A DNA stretch of 64,000 nucleotides, from the NCBI GenBank assembly GCA_037013685.1, contig CM072886.1:62054933-62118932 (forward strand). Reading direction: 5' to 3'. Within the stretch, counting starts at the first letter, position 1, and the number at the start of each line of letters is the position of its first letter. The translations under genes and the position numbers were made by a program. Below are positions 27,541-54,214 of this stretch, piece after piece. The notes below the pieces were generated by a model that did not search any database, was not told the origin of the DNA, and saw only the letters and a program-made list of their open reading frames with translations. The stretch is from Acridotheres tristis (lineage: Eukaryota > Chordata > Aves > Passeriformes > Sturnidae).

Positions 27541-30500
27541 TAACGTGTCAGTAGCCTAACAAAAAATGTATTTAAACCTACTTAATATCTCTTAAGCCAG
27601 ACAAAGTTAGACAACAACAAACAAGAACAGAAGAGCATATACAAAGTACAGGAGTAGGGAACAGTGAGAATCTACATCATCATATTGTTATATAAACTGG
27701 GATTCTAATTAGAAATATTTTCTCATGCAGCCATTCATTCTTGCTGGTACACCCCCAGCACTGTGAGAACTCGGTGCTCAGCATTCCTAGAGGAGGGCAG
27801 GCCTCTTCTATACAGGGCTACAGAAGCTCATCATTTGTCTGGGTTGTCATCTCCCTCATTCAGCAGAGCACACCTTTGGCACCAAGAGTTGAGGTAATGC
27901 AGCACTTAATTCATGCCTTTAATGTGGCTGCCACAAATGAACAGCAAAGAAAAATGATAGGAACTTCTAAATACTTGATGAAGCCTCATCCTGAGCACCA
28001 GCAGCAACTGAACATTTTGAACCTTTTAACCTGGCTTTCTGTGGCAGTAAAATATCCTGAATTTGATCAGAGTCAATATCATGGACAACAAGCAACAACT
28101 GAGGATCTTTTCTAAGATCTTACATGAACATCTGGGCAAAGAGACCACAGCTAAACTACTGAATTCCTCACAGGATGGAGTATCATGACAATACAATGCA
28201 AAGGTTGGAGGAAAAAACTTGAGAAGCCTTGAGAATAAAAATCTCTACAAGAGGCATGAGTGTTCTTTGGAAACTATGGTCAATCTTGTCATGATGGGAA
28301 CTAAATACAAAGGCATGGAAATTATTATTTCCCTTGTCCCAGCAATTAGACTTTTCACAGGATTTCCATTCAAGTGTCAAAGACAAGAAGGCATTATAAC
28401 TATTTGAAGCAGGATGTGACAAAGAATTAACCTTGTAGATAGATTATATCTAGGAAAAATTATCAACCAGTATTAGGCAAAGAAATGCAAATATATAAAT
28501 GTATACTAGGTGAATTACTTATGCTCAAACTGACACTTAGCAAAAGGCTGACCCACCATAGAGATCTGTCATACAGCACACATCATTTTGTGAAATACAG
28601 CACCGAGATGACATATTGATAAACATTGCTCTTCTATGATACACAAAAGGTGAACATCCATGCTATGATCAGTGTGGCTCACTGAGTGTTGATAATTCAT
28701 CAAAGACACCAGGCACAAGACTGTAAGGTACTTCAGCTTTTTCTCTCAGAGCCCAAAGGGTTGCAGCGGGCACTTGTCACACGAGCTGTCTCCTGTGTGC
28801 AAACGCAGGGCTTGGTCCTTTACTCTCTCCTGTACAGCATGAATAAAATATCACAGAGAGAATGCAAAATGAAATGTATTTCTGTGACAGCGGTGTCCAG
28901 ATGACACCCTCGAAAAGAAATGCTTGTTTTACACAGGGCTTAACCAATCTACGCAATTTACTGCTGCAAGCTCTTTTTGTGGCTTACAGTTTAGCAGATT
29001 TCAAAGCGAGATAACACTTTCACAGACATAATAAGAACACCTGCATTTACATTAAGTCAGATAAAAGGAAAACACAGCATGGATATTAATACATATAGAA
29101 AGGGTAAGTTTCTCTTTGTCTGGACAACGCCCAGGATAAAGTGAATTGATTTCTTCTATACAAGAAAAATGAATAAAAAAGTAAAGGCTAATCTATCAGG
29201 TATAGGCCAGCTTTAACTGTTTAGTGTTAGAGAAAACATACAGGAGCATTATTATCTCACAGTTATATAAACATTTCTTGCACCTTCCTCTGTAACAACT
29301 GATATGAGCTGCTTCAGGGAGAGGATATCAGAATACTAATGTCATGAGTCACTGTGGAAGTTTTGGTGCTTCTTCTTCATAACACATCTAGGACTTTTTT
29401 GATTATGACAAATATCAAAATCACACAGAATACCACAACACCACAATATATAGACGTAAAACTAAAATAGAACTAAAATCTAATTTCTGGCATCTACTCC
29501 AAGAAAAAATAAAGAAGTGGGAACTACAGGCTTTTTTCCCATACAAAAATACTTCATAATTTTTTGTTAGAAGCTAATGCCCTTATAATTAAGCCTCTCT
29601 CAAAGAGTTTGGGTTTCTTCCATCAGAAAATCACAGAGCTGAGATGCAATTAATTTTGCATTTTGTTCATCTTTCTTTCATGTTACCTCCCATTTTCAAC
29701 CCTCCACTCTATGAGTCTGGTCCTTTAAGACTGTAAGTTCTTCGAATTAAACACTCTAGACTTAAGCATGAAAATCTGAGCTAGGAAGTGTGCGGGTGAA
29801 ATGTAGCACCACTCAGGTTTGACATCTCATGTCCTGACTTTTATCTGTCTCCTACCGTTCTGCCTGGTTCAGAACTGAGAGGTCTTCTAGAGTTCACATG
29901 AACAAAATGGATTGAGCTCCATATACCGTATGTGCAAGAGTTCCCAGCAGAAAAAGTATCTGTTCTGAGCATTTCTTATTAAAACCTGAAAAAACCCTAA
30001 GAAGCCCAGCAGAAATTGTGAAACAGAAGCAAGTGACCCATACACATGGGACAAGCTAATATTCAGCCCTGTGGTGACCTTGCATTAGTGCTGTGGTTTG
30101 TTCTTCTTCCTATTATGCTTCACTCTGTTTTCAGATCTCCATTTCCTCTCATAGCTCTTCCCCTGACAGCCTACTTGTTCCCCACCACTGCACTGCTCAG
30201 TACATCTTTGATCTGCACTTCTCTTGGGCAGCACTCACAGCATGCATTTTGTGCTTGGTTATCCCTGTTGTTTCAATTTACATTGTTAAAGCAGCCATAA
30301 ACTACTTTGTGCTCCTTGGGTATGCTTGACAAACACATACTTCCAAGGGCTCGCCTGGTGCAGGTGTTCTTCCCCTGGTCAGGAATCACCTATGAGATTC
30401 ATATCTACAGAGCTCAATGAGTGTAAATTCGCCACCATCCATCCCTTGGCATGGTGGTGCTTGGAGGCTGCGACAGGGCTTAACCAGTCATTCTTCAAAT

Positions 30501-30639
30501 TTCCATCTTTTCCAGGGTTTTGCATTCTGCATAACACAGAGTTGAGGAGGCCTAAGAGAGTATGGGAGTGACGACATCGATTTGGATTTTGTCTTCCATT
30601 TGACAAAAAGGAGTGTTTGAAAGCTGAGACATGAGCCAG
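27541..30639. other. Intergenic DNA upstream of the MYLIP promoter
   Basis: No gene supported. A 124-codon + frame at 27741-28115 has no recognisable domain and no splice context. The position within 4 kb of the MYLIP promoter makes this a place where proximal enhancers could lie. I looked for a clear DR4-type LXR element (two AGGTCA-like half-sites spaced by 4) and did not find one I would defend. Confidence 0.5.
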
Positions 30640-30990
30640 GGCTCAGGGGGACCTTATTGCTTTCTACAATGACCTAAAAGGAGGGTGTAGGCAGGTGGGG
30701 AGCAGCCTCTCCTGCCAAGCAACCAGCAACAGGACAAGTGGACATAGTCTCAAGCTGCACCAGGAGAGATTTAGTTTGGAAATTAGAAATAATTTCTTCA
30801 CAGAAAAGGTGGTTAAACACTGGAATGGGATGCCCAGAGAGGTGGTGGAGTCACCATCCCTGCAGGCGTTTAAGGAAAGACTCGACATGGCACTCAGTGC
30901 CATGGTCCGGTTGACATGGTGGTGATTCATCATAGATCAGACACAACGATCTCAAAGGTCTTTTCCAACCTAATTGATCCTGTGATTCTG
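30640..30990 (+). mobile_element. CR1 LINE fragment just upstream of MYLIP
   Basis: This is a 5'-truncated CR1 copy in + orientation, from GGGGGACCTTATTGCTTTCT through ATTTCTTCACAGAAAAGGTG and GAGTCACCATCCCTGCAGG to the terminal TCTTTTCCAACCTAATTGAT and GATTCTG tail. Its wording differs from the 13401/59853 group, so it is another CR1 subfamily. It ends about 200 bases before the MYLIP CpG island and about 600 bases before the start codon. Two overlapping open frames on opposite strands are shadows of the repeat. Confidence 0.88.
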
Positions 30991-31100
30991 AGTAGGCAAT
31001 ATTTGCTTGTCACTCAGCCCATGGTGGCCCTCTCTCACGTGTATGACAGATTGTCCCTGCCCAGCAGTTTTGGCCTCCACCTGCCCTTGGAAGAGCCCAC

Positions 31101-31119
31101 TTTGCTTTGCTTTGCTTTA
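31101..31119. repeat. Short TTTGC tandem repeat
   Basis: Three TTTGC units followed by a degenerate fourth, at the upstream edge of the CpG island. Confidence 0.7.
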
Positions 31120-31160
31120 AGCGGACACAAGGCCAGGGTGAGCAGCCCCGGGCTGTGCCG

Positions 31161-31200
31161 GCTGAGGGAGGCTGAGGGAGGCTGAGGGAGGCTGAGGGCG
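31161..31200. repeat. 10-bp tandem repeat, four units
   Basis: GCTGAGGGAG occurs three times in direct succession, followed by a fourth unit with one change (GCTGAGGGCG). A further GCTGAGGGCGG lies a few bases downstream. The array sits at the upstream border of the MYLIP CpG island and may vary in copy number between individuals. Confidence 0.9.
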
Positions 31201-31334
31201 CCGTGTGGCGCCGCCCGCTGAGGGCGGCCGGGGAGCCCCGCCACGGGCCCCAGCGCGCGCCGCGACCCCGCGGGCACGGCGGGGGGCGCCAGAGAGCGAG
31301 CACAACACACGCCCGCGCGGCCCTGGCGGCGCTG

Positions 31335-31430
31335 ATTGGCGGCGGCGGCGGCCCGCAGCGAGGAGTTGCGGCTTCTGATTGGTCCGCAGGTGCGGACCCG
31401 GGCGGGGCGGGGCTGCTGAGCGTACATAAG
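31335..31430 (+). promoter_or_regulatory. MYLIP: MYLIP core promoter elements
   Basis: Visible elements in order are a reversed CCAAT box (ATTGG, 31335-31339), a second reversed CCAAT box (31378-31382) 43 bases later, a double GC box GGGCGGGGCGGGG (31400-31412), and a weak TATA-like ACATAAG (31424-31430). Paired reversed CCAAT boxes are the usual NF-Y arrangement, and GC boxes bind Sp1-family factors (known biology). If the TATA-like element works, transcription would start near 31455, giving a 5' UTR of about 130 bases. That start is inference. Confidence 0.6.
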
Positions 31431-31584
31431 GAGGGAGCGGCGCAGGCGGCGAGGGGCGCGGGACGGGCGCTGCCGGGGTCCGGGCGTGAGCTTGTAGCGC
31501 GTGCTGGGCTCAGCCTGTGGCGACAGCGGTGACCGCAGCTCTGGGTGTCTGTGGCGGCAGCAGCGGAGCCGCCTGTCCGCAACC

Positions 31585-45695
<14,111 letters not shown>

Positions 45696-46572
45696 TCTAC
45701 GTACACACTTTAAATGCATCATGTACTCTTCAAACTGCACTAATAAGAAATGCAACCATTGATTGTGAAGAAGGCAATCACCCTGGCACCTATCCATGAT
45801 CAAAAGCAAAAAATACTGCATTTTTAAACATAAATATTCTTTGTTCAGCATGTCCAAAATGGTTTGGGACGTCTTCTGAGAATAGAAGTGTAATTGATTC
45901 ATGTTACTTAAAGAATGATCCATAAGTTTGTAGCATGGCAGTGTTGCCACAAAGCTGGGTAACCCTGGAGAAACGTAGTGTATACATGCAGATATACCCG
46001 GTGAAAGCAATGCAGCCTTTTCTTTTACATGCTCTAAATCCTTTTTAGTACAGTTGCACTGTTTATTTTAATAGTAAGACTTGCTTTTACACATACCAGT
46101 TTAGTAAGGCTCATAGCTTCTGTTTTTAGTAAACTGCTTTAAAGAGGAGAGATCTTTTTAAAAAATTAGTTCTTAAACTGAAGTTACAAGGCTTCACTAA
46201 GCAGCTGTGCTTAACTCAGAATTCTATTAAATAGAAAACAATTCTGAGAGAATAGCTTTGGAAAGGGAGGACAAGGTTGTTCATCCTCAAGTGTTGAGGG
46301 TGGGTCAGGAAAGTCTTGTGGTTGCCAGTGTCCTGTGGGAGAACTGCTATGGGACTTGGTTCACAGCTCTTAGTGGGCAGGGTATTCCCAGGTTTCCCAC
46401 ACTCTGCTTTTGGCTAGTGGTCTTGGGAGCTGTAGGCAACTGCCCTTCAAGTTGGCTTTATTTTTGGAGACTGATTTTTAAACTATTAAACATGCACCAT
46501 TTATCTTTAAGAGCTGTGTATAATTTTAAATGCTTTCTTCAGTTAGCATCTTTAGCAGGAAATGACCTACCC

Positions 46573-46578
46573 AATAAA
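46573..46578 (+). terminator. MYLIP: Possible proximal poly-A signal AATAAA
   Basis: AATAAA is followed by ATGTTTTTGATTTCC, a T-rich downstream element. Use of this site would give a 3' UTR of about 0.9 kb. It is weaker in context than the distal site. Confidence 0.45.
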
Positions 46579-46969
46579 ATGTTTTTGATTTCCACCCCCC
46601 CTACTTGGGCATTTTGGGCTCTAGTTTCCTAGTGTCTTCTCCAGGGTACAGAGGGAACTGGAGACCATGTTTGGGTGCAATACTGGCTTAATCAAAGCTA
46701 GAAAAGTACACTGTCACTTTACTGAAATTTTCTGACTATACTTTTCATATTGCCTTAATGTAGCAGTAATGTGTGTTTATGCATCTGTTTCTTTGCACAG
46801 ACATTTTGTCAAAATATTGAAACTCTACTTTTTTATGATACATTAGCATATAAACCTTACTCTAAGAAGGTATTTATTTTTTCACTTTGTAAAGAAAATT
46901 TTGTTTCCTCATGAAGCAAGAGCTTTGTCCTATATTGTAGGCAGCTTCTGTCTTTTTTATATCCAGATT

Positions 46970-46975
46970 AATAAA
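46970..46975 (+). terminator. MYLIP: Likely main poly-A signal AATAAA of MYLIP
   Basis: AATAAA is followed within 15-45 bases by TTTGTGTTATTG and TTTTGTTCTG, good GU/U-rich downstream elements. Cleavage is expected near 46990, giving a 3' UTR of about 1.3 kb, close to the length I recall for mammalian MYLIP. A further AATAAA at 47753-47758 could serve a longer form. Confidence 0.6.
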
Positions 46976-46995
46976 GGACTTTAAAAATCTTTGTG

Positions 46996-49900
46996 TTATT
47001 GCTAAGACTGATTTTGTTCTGAAATTCGTCTGAGGCATTACTGAACTGAAAACACAATGCAGTATTTTCATGTTTACAGTCCTGAATATTTCGTTGCTTT
47101 GAGGTAATGAGGTTTTCTCGAGTGCATGCAGAGGAGGGAAGAAAACATGTTTATTACAGTGAACTTTAAAACAGCTAGCATCTTCAAACTGTAACATAGC
47201 CTTCTGAATTTACTGTTTGAAGACTGTTTTCTACGATAAATTGCCCCAAATCTGGGGTAATATAATATTCCTAGAGGTATATTCCAGGGGAATGAGAGAA
47301 ATTAAAGAATGCAGCTTGAGAGTGGAGAGTTGGAGTTTCAGTAGTCCTGTCTAGCAAGTTCTTAACTAAAGATGTGTTGGTGTCTTTTTGATTGGAGCTA
47401 CTCAGAATAACTTAAAAATTCTCCTCTCATGTTGTTGAAGAGATGGTGCTTCAGCACTTCCAGGGCTGTGCTCTGCCATGACAAGGAAGGAGTGGCTGCA
47501 TCCATCCACTGTACCAATATACAGTAGTGCTTGAGCAAACCTTCCTTGCTTCCCAAGATTACAACCAAATTATGTTAGTAACATCTAATCCGTTATCTTA
47601 TGGCAGCTGACTGAAATGGATTGTAAATTAAAATTAATAGATCTTAATACAGGAATCTGCTTTAAAGCATGCACCATGATCAAGCTGTTAAAATAGGCAA
47701 GCATGAACTCTAGGTTCTTGCAATTAAATTGACTGTATGATTAGACCTTGCTAATAAAAATAATTCCAGTAGTTAGAAAGGTAGCATTTGAGACCAGTTA
47801 TATGGCAGTAGTGGAATTTGGCCAAATCCTATGACTTCTGTAAACATACACTGTTTAGTGGTGGAAAGCTGTGCAGGGCACCAACCCAGCCTGTGAGGTC
47901 TGAGTCAGGCAGGTGCAGCCCATGCCTGAAGCTGCTGGAAACCTGGTTCAATATTGGCAAAGCAGAGCATGCAGCAACAAGCCAAAGGCTGATGGACTTT
48001 GGCAGTTAGGAGAGGTCTCCTAACAGTCGAGGTTTGTGGTTTTTTTAATGAAATGTTACCTGTTCTGAGAATTGAGCAGCAGCTCACCCCTTCAGTGTTA
48101 TAAACCAAGTGAGGCTCTTGTGGTGATTTACATGTAAGAAAAAAAATTGTGTAAAACAATGCAAGAATAGCTTTGATTTGTTCACAGACTTCTTTCTTCA
48201 GAAGCATTACTTGAAATGTAGTTGATCATGCCTTGCTAGGGAAGTTTTACTTAGCCATCCAATGCTGCTGAGACTTGGGTTGCTCAGTGTTTGTAGGTCG
48301 AGTACACTTTATTACAAGGAGTAACTGGGTCTTGTCCATGTGAGCTGCCAAATGCTGTGAAGAGTGTAAAAGAAACTATGAAATTTTGAACTCCACATTC
48401 CATTTAGTCATACTGCAGAAAAAGTTAGGTCTTGTTTGCTGAAGTACTGTTCTTTTTTCCTAAGATGCTTTGAATGTTGCAATGGATGGCAGTGGGGGGA
48501 AAAAAACCCAAAGTCCTAAACCAGAAAACAACAGCACAGATGGTGGGAGTAACTGGAGTGCATGTCCTTTATACTTCTTCCTCGGGAGCATTGATCACAA
48601 AGCTTCATTTGGCATCTCTCATACATTAGTCAGCTCCTGTACCAATATCTGCTACCCAAAGCTGGCACACCTTGGCAAGAGAACTCATGGAACATTCAGT
48701 TTTTATTTATCTTCAGAATTGCAGTGCAGCTGCTATAATCCCACTGGGTGTGTGCAATGTTATTTTAAAGGGCTGTAGTCTCAAATCTCCACCACAACTA
48801 CCTAAATGGGAACAACTCACATTCAGAGACAACATGACTTGCTGGGTCAGTTTGAGCCAGAGCCTTGCTAGTGACGTGCACCTCCTGAGGGTAGAACAGC
48901 ATTTAAGAGCAACCCTGTTGGGAGAGGGTTACATGTAGGAGATTAGGAGAAGATAAAGTACTAAAGTAGTTACAGCTGAGTGTTATTAATAAATAAGATA
49001 GGGCTGTGAAGTTCCAGACTTCCACCAGTATCTCTCTGGCATTCATCCTCCCCTGGCTGCACCAAGGTCTCTATTTAGGAACAGCTCAGTTGGCAAGGGG
49101 CTCCAAATGCAGCATGTTGAGATGTTCCGAGCTACAGGTGTTATGAAGGCACAGCTCCATCCTCTAACTCATAGTTGCTCATTTCAAGCTACTTACAAAA
49201 TGTTCAAATGCTAAAGAAGTGCAGAATGAAGGTTTCTGTATTTTTAATTTTTTTTTATTTATTTTCCAAGTGCCATAAAAGCATGTACACAGCAGCATTC
49301 ATATATGTCAAGATTTATTTCCTTGCTAAATCAGCAGTGTTGCCTTCCTAGGAGAATGCCCTTGAGGGAAAATTCTCATTTGTCAGGCTATGCTGTTTCA
49401 TTTCACAGCAGCACGCTGGCATGTTGATCAAAGATGGGGAAAATAACAGCTCAGATTTCCTGTGTATGCTTTTGAACAACAAACTCCATAGAGTGGTTAA
49501 AATTATGAATTGACAAATTTTAGCTTCAGTAGTGCCTGGTCAAACATCCTTCTGGAATCACCACTACCACCATTTTCAGTGAAAGAATGCTGTAGTGCCA
49601 GGCAAATGCTTCAATCACTTTGTGCCCTGAGATTCAGCCGGCTGGAGCCTGTTTAAAACAGAATGTAGGAACTGACAAATGAGTTTAAAAAGTAAAATTG
49701 TGGAAGGGAAAACCCCACAGTCGGGGCTACTCTGCTAGAAGAAAGATGGACTTTCCAAGGCCGGGCCAGAGCACAGTTCTGCTGGAGGAAGCTTGGGAGG
49801 GGGGCTCCTGCTGTGGGGTCTGTGGCTTCCCCTGGCCAGGTGGCCTGGCAGGAGCACCACTGACCCTTAGCAAGAAGGGCTGGGTAGGATGCAGACTAGG

Positions 49901-52149
49901 AGAAGCAGGAGAGGGCCAGGCAGAAGATGAGACATGCTGGAGCAAGCAAGCCACAGGCCAGTAATTGCCCAGGAAACTCCCACTGGAGCACTCTCCAGAC
50001 AGGCCACAGCCAAACCTCCCTGTCTGCAAGGAGCCCTGAGCATCACACCACTGCAAGGTAAACCACCAGCTAGAGCCCCATGGTTCAACATGACCTTCAG
50101 CATTATCAGGTGGTAAAAGTTACCATGGTTTCTGGGTCTTCTGGTTTCCTGCAATGGGTGATGTGAGCTAGGAAGAGGCACCAGGAGGAATGCTGAGAAG
50201 GGACTCTCAGAGCCCTGGCTGGCAGAGTCACTGGTTGCTGCAGTAGTAGGAAAATGCAAATTGTGACAACTCTGAAAACTCTCTCCATGTGAGAGTGGGA
50301 CACAAAGGATCCAAAAAATTGAATGGGGCTGGTGCTCCTGAATGCTCAGGGATGGTGAGCAGAGTTCAGCATGACCTCTGGTTTACATCGGGATGGGGGA
50401 CTTTCAGGGGCTGGCCAGCAGCAAACTTTCAAAGCATTCATGCGCATGCCAAGTTCCTGAAAGAAAAAGGTCAAGCAAACAGACCGTACCAGCTTTCCCA
50501 GAGCTTAACAACAGGTCACTTGCTGATTCCTCATCAACTAAAACCTGATTTCTCATCATTTCAGCTGCTTGGAGGCTAGGCTGGGGGTGAGAGTCAATCT
50601 GATCCTGAAAGCTGATGCCTTTCTGTGGCCTTCACTTAGACCTTCTCCTGAGTGACCTGATTTAGCATGTTTACTATTTGCTAACCCTTCCTTATTCTTG
50701 AAGACTCTTCTGTACTCTCTCACCAGTGATTACTGGAATCCAGGCTCTGAAGCCAACCCTTCTTCATCTAGCAGCTGTTCACATAAACTCTGCTCTAGGA
50801 AACAATCTGACTTGTTTTGGCCAATCCTGTCCAGTGACCATGACACACACACCACCCCCACCTCTTTCTGTGCCTTGTCAGGAGTGCAAAGGGCACCATC
50901 TCTGGCAGCAAGAAAGAAAGGAAATCAGTATAAAATAATCTTTCACAACTGAGATGTCTAAATAAGACTGTCTGTAGCTGCCTTGTCAGCATCACTTAGG
51001 GGTTCCAATGGGAATAACAAGGTGTGCATGTGTGTGAAGGGGTTTGCCAGCTTTGTTTTATCCAGTAGTTTGTGTCTGGCTTCTGCTTCTTCAAATCAAG
51101 CCAATGCAGGTAACAAGAGCCAGTAACATGGCAACTTTTTACATAAACAGGCTTGCCAGAGCCAGATCTTCCTCTCTCCTGCCAGAAAGCTGTTTGTCTG
51201 AGGAATCCATGCATCTGGCACCAAATTCCAATCATAGCACTACAACTGCGGGAATTACAGAGACATTGGCACCTCATCTGAAGAGACAGTATTTGTTTTC
51301 CTTGTTTAGAACTATAAATAGTCAATAGAGTACTTTCATTCAAGCAGTATTGATGATTGAAATAAACCAGGCACAGAGACACAGCCAAAAATTGGACTTG
51401 CACTACAAAGCCAAACTGACTCTTGCTTCAGAAGCTGAAGTTCCAAAAGGGCAATGCAAAAAGCAAACTGGCCTTGAAGGTACACTGACACACCAGGTGT
51501 CCATGTGTGACCTTAAAACTGCTTGCCTAGGTTACTATTTGAACTGGAATTTTTAAAAAATGCCTTCAGCTCTTCTGTGGTTTGAGCAGCTGACTTCCTC
51601 CTCCCCTTCTCCAAAACCCACAAAGTGAAGCAATACTGGAGTAGCCTGAGAGCACCCTGCCTGAGCAACCCACTGACAGCACCATGTATACTCTTGAAGG
51701 GCAGGGTCTTTATATTTAGCACACTGGAAGTGATGCTTTACAACCTTATCAGGAGAGCTCTCCAGCCCTGGGGGAGACAAGCATTTGAACCTCCCTTGGT
51801 GATGAGGAAGTAAATGATTACAGTTGTTCTATTCCCTGGGTGGAAAATGCCTCTGCTACAACAGGAGGAAAAAGACTTTCTTTTTAGGAGAGAGAAAGAG
51901 GGAGATAAAAAAGATTAGTTTTTATTTTTAAGAATAATTGCCAGCCTTTTCTTTGAGAAGACTGGTAGGAATAAAAGGTGTGGAAAAACTTGTGAAAGGA
52001 AAAAGGAGACAGAAATGTGCTGCCACAGTAGACACTGTTATCCAAAAGACCATGATGCTGTGTAGGTCCCCAGCTATGCATGTTCTGGTATTTCCCCCTC
52101 AAATCCTGTTCCTACTCAAAATTAACTGCCATGTTCTGCAAGCCAAGGT
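46996..52149. other. Intergenic DNA downstream of MYLIP
   Basis: No gene supported. The stretch 49690-50260 is GC-richer, but CpG-poor and without splice-bounded open frames. Neither a CpG island nor a coding exon of the next gene known from mammals on this side (GMPR) was found here. Confidence 0.55.
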
Positions 52150-52606
52150 CATAGAATCACAGCATCAAGTAATTGTTGTGTTGCAAGGGACTTTAAAAAC
52201 CATCTGGTTCCAACCCCTTCTGCCATGAGCAGGGACAACTTCCACTTGACCAGATTACTCAGAGCTCCATCCAACCTGGCCTTGAACACTTCCAGAGATG
52301 GGGCAATCACAACATCTCTGGGCACCCTGTTCCTGTGCCTCACCATCCCCACAGTAAGGAATTTCTTCAAAATATCTAATCCAAACCTGACCGCTTTCCA
52401 TCTAAAGCCATTTCCCCTTGTCTTATCATTGCATTCCTTTCTTAAAAGTCACTCTCTAATTCCCTTGAAGGCTCCCTTTAGGCACTGTAAGGTGCTCCAA
52501 GGTGTCCTTGGAGCCTTCTCTTCTCCTGGCTGAATAACCCCAGCTCTCTCAGCCTGTCTGTGTGTGAGTGGTGCTCCAGCCCTCTCAGCATCTTTGTGCC
52601 CCCTTC
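52150..52606 (-). mobile_element. CR1 LINE fragment, 3' end (reverse orientation)
   Basis: This is the longest reversed CR1 copy in the window. In + strand order it reads CATAGAATCACAGCATCAAG, then CAGAGCTCCATCCAACCTGG, then CAGTAAGGAATTTCTTC, then CCCCTTGTCTTATCATTGC, then GAGCCTTCTCTTCTCCTGGC, then CCAGCCCTCTCAGCATCTTT, which reaches into the reversed C-terminal part of ORF2. It is 5'-truncated beyond about 52606. Same subfamily as 13401, 17681 and 59853. Confidence 0.9.
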
Positions 52607-54214
52607 ACGGTCCTTATTGCACGGTCATGGATTGCAAATAATAGTTCCTCTCTGACAAGGAGCTCTGTAGTGATGGAAAGAGGCAGAGTAACACCAGAAA
52701 CCAAGCACAGTCTAGTGACTGTAAAATCAGCAGCATAGCTCGTGCTGAAAATCAAGTCCTTGAGTGGGAGGACAACATGTGACCGTGGAAAGAAAAACTA
52801 ACAAAGATAAGGAGCAAGTGACAAGAAGAAAAAGGGAAACTCCCCCCAAACTGAATATCTTGCAGTGGCTTCTAATAATAAATTGCACCATATTGTGGTT
52901 TTTTCCTCATTCTTGGCTATGCAAATGTTAAATTAACAACCCCAAGCTGCTAAACCCTTCTTTATGTAATACCAGTCACACAGAAACAACATTGTTTTGG
53001 TGTAGATAACCTTATGGCTAATCCTCAGCTGAGTGTTGTCTCCCTGGATTTCTTCTAAAAACTCGAGTCCTTTAGGATTGCACTGGGGCATGTTTGTCCT
53101 TGCAGCCTTTCCTTGCAAAGCCTGTTTGTGAAAGGGATGCAGAAGTGTTGTATGAAATATTCTGCAGCTTCACCACCACCTTACTGGATACCTACCAGTA
53201 AGTATTATCCACGTGGTGGTATTTCAGTCTCTTAGGACTATTTCCTGATTCCCCTGCATGGTTGCAAACTCCCTTTTCTACATCCAATGCATCCCTATCA
53301 AAATACATTTATCTGAAGGTTCATTTCCATGGTGCTGGATATCTTAGTGAAAGGATATTTTCATGAAAAATATCTTAAAATATAAAGTTCTGGCTTCAGC
53401 ATGGTGTTCTGCTCTCTACAGACACCAACTACTTTGCTTGTAATCTCCTTGTTCTCCCTCCCTCCACAAAACTCTTCCCTGCTCATCACTCCTGGCTCAG
53501 TCTTATGTTTCTGAGTGTCCTTTCCTGCATTCTGTGTTTCTTGGATCCAAATTCCAGAAGCACGTCAGCTTCCTCAACTCTGTATCACCTTCTGCTTGCA
53601 TGCTGCTATATTCTTTGCTACATAGCAGTATTTCCCCCACTCTTAATTCAAGCCAAATCCCCAAATCCCTACAGTCACCTATTGCATGTTGGTTCTTCCT
53701 ACAAACTGCCTGTCTCCTCTTATCTTTTGTCTTTTTTACAAAGGACATCGATGCATTTTTTAAAACATGAGATGCCATAATGTGGGTACTTGGATCTCTG
53801 ATGAACTGAGTATCAAAGTAGAAAAAGACAGCTGACCTTCCAGATACGTAGTCCAAAACTGGTGTTGCTACTAATATCTTTCTGAAGAAAAAGCCAAATA
53901 TGCACCTAAAGTACAGTCAGTTACTCTGGGATTTTCCTAGTGATGTTCTTGAATCTACAAAGGCTTTGAGAGGAAACATGTCTCTAGCTAACTCATCCAA
54001 GACGAGAAAGACTTTACAGCAGTGTTTCCTGAACAGTCTCCAATAAATCAGAATTGCTCATTGTTTATTCCTCCTAAACCTTTGTTTCTCTCTACTGTCA
54101 GTGACTTAGCCTGCAGCAGACTACAGTCTAGACTGGAATTTTCAGTTCTTATCCATCTGCCTAACATTTTTTTTGTTATATCTTTATTTCCTCTTAAGTG
54201 ATCTCCTTGTAAGG
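52607..54214. other. Intergenic DNA, no supported gene
   Basis: No recognisable gene or repeat. The open frames near 53500-53860 overlap on both strands and lack domains. Confidence 0.55.

Larger units (their letters stand above)
45696..46995 (+). other. MYLIP: MYLIP 3' UTR (probable extent)
   Basis: A 3' UTR of about 1.3 kb is inferred from the position of the best poly-A signal. The sequence is AT-rich with several ATTTA pentamers, including TATTTATTTT at 46871-46880, an AU-rich-element-like motif that would fit a short-lived message. Open frames on either strand in this stretch are not coding. Confidence 0.65.

Noticed and set aside
27741..28115. 124-codon + strand frame upstream of MYLIP
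   Set aside because: The peptide is fairly even in composition, but I recognise no family, and there are no usable exon borders.
27541..31584. LXR response element (DR4) near the promoter
   Set aside because: Only isolated half-site-like words (for example TGACCT near 30670) were seen. No pair with 4-base spacing was good enough to claim.
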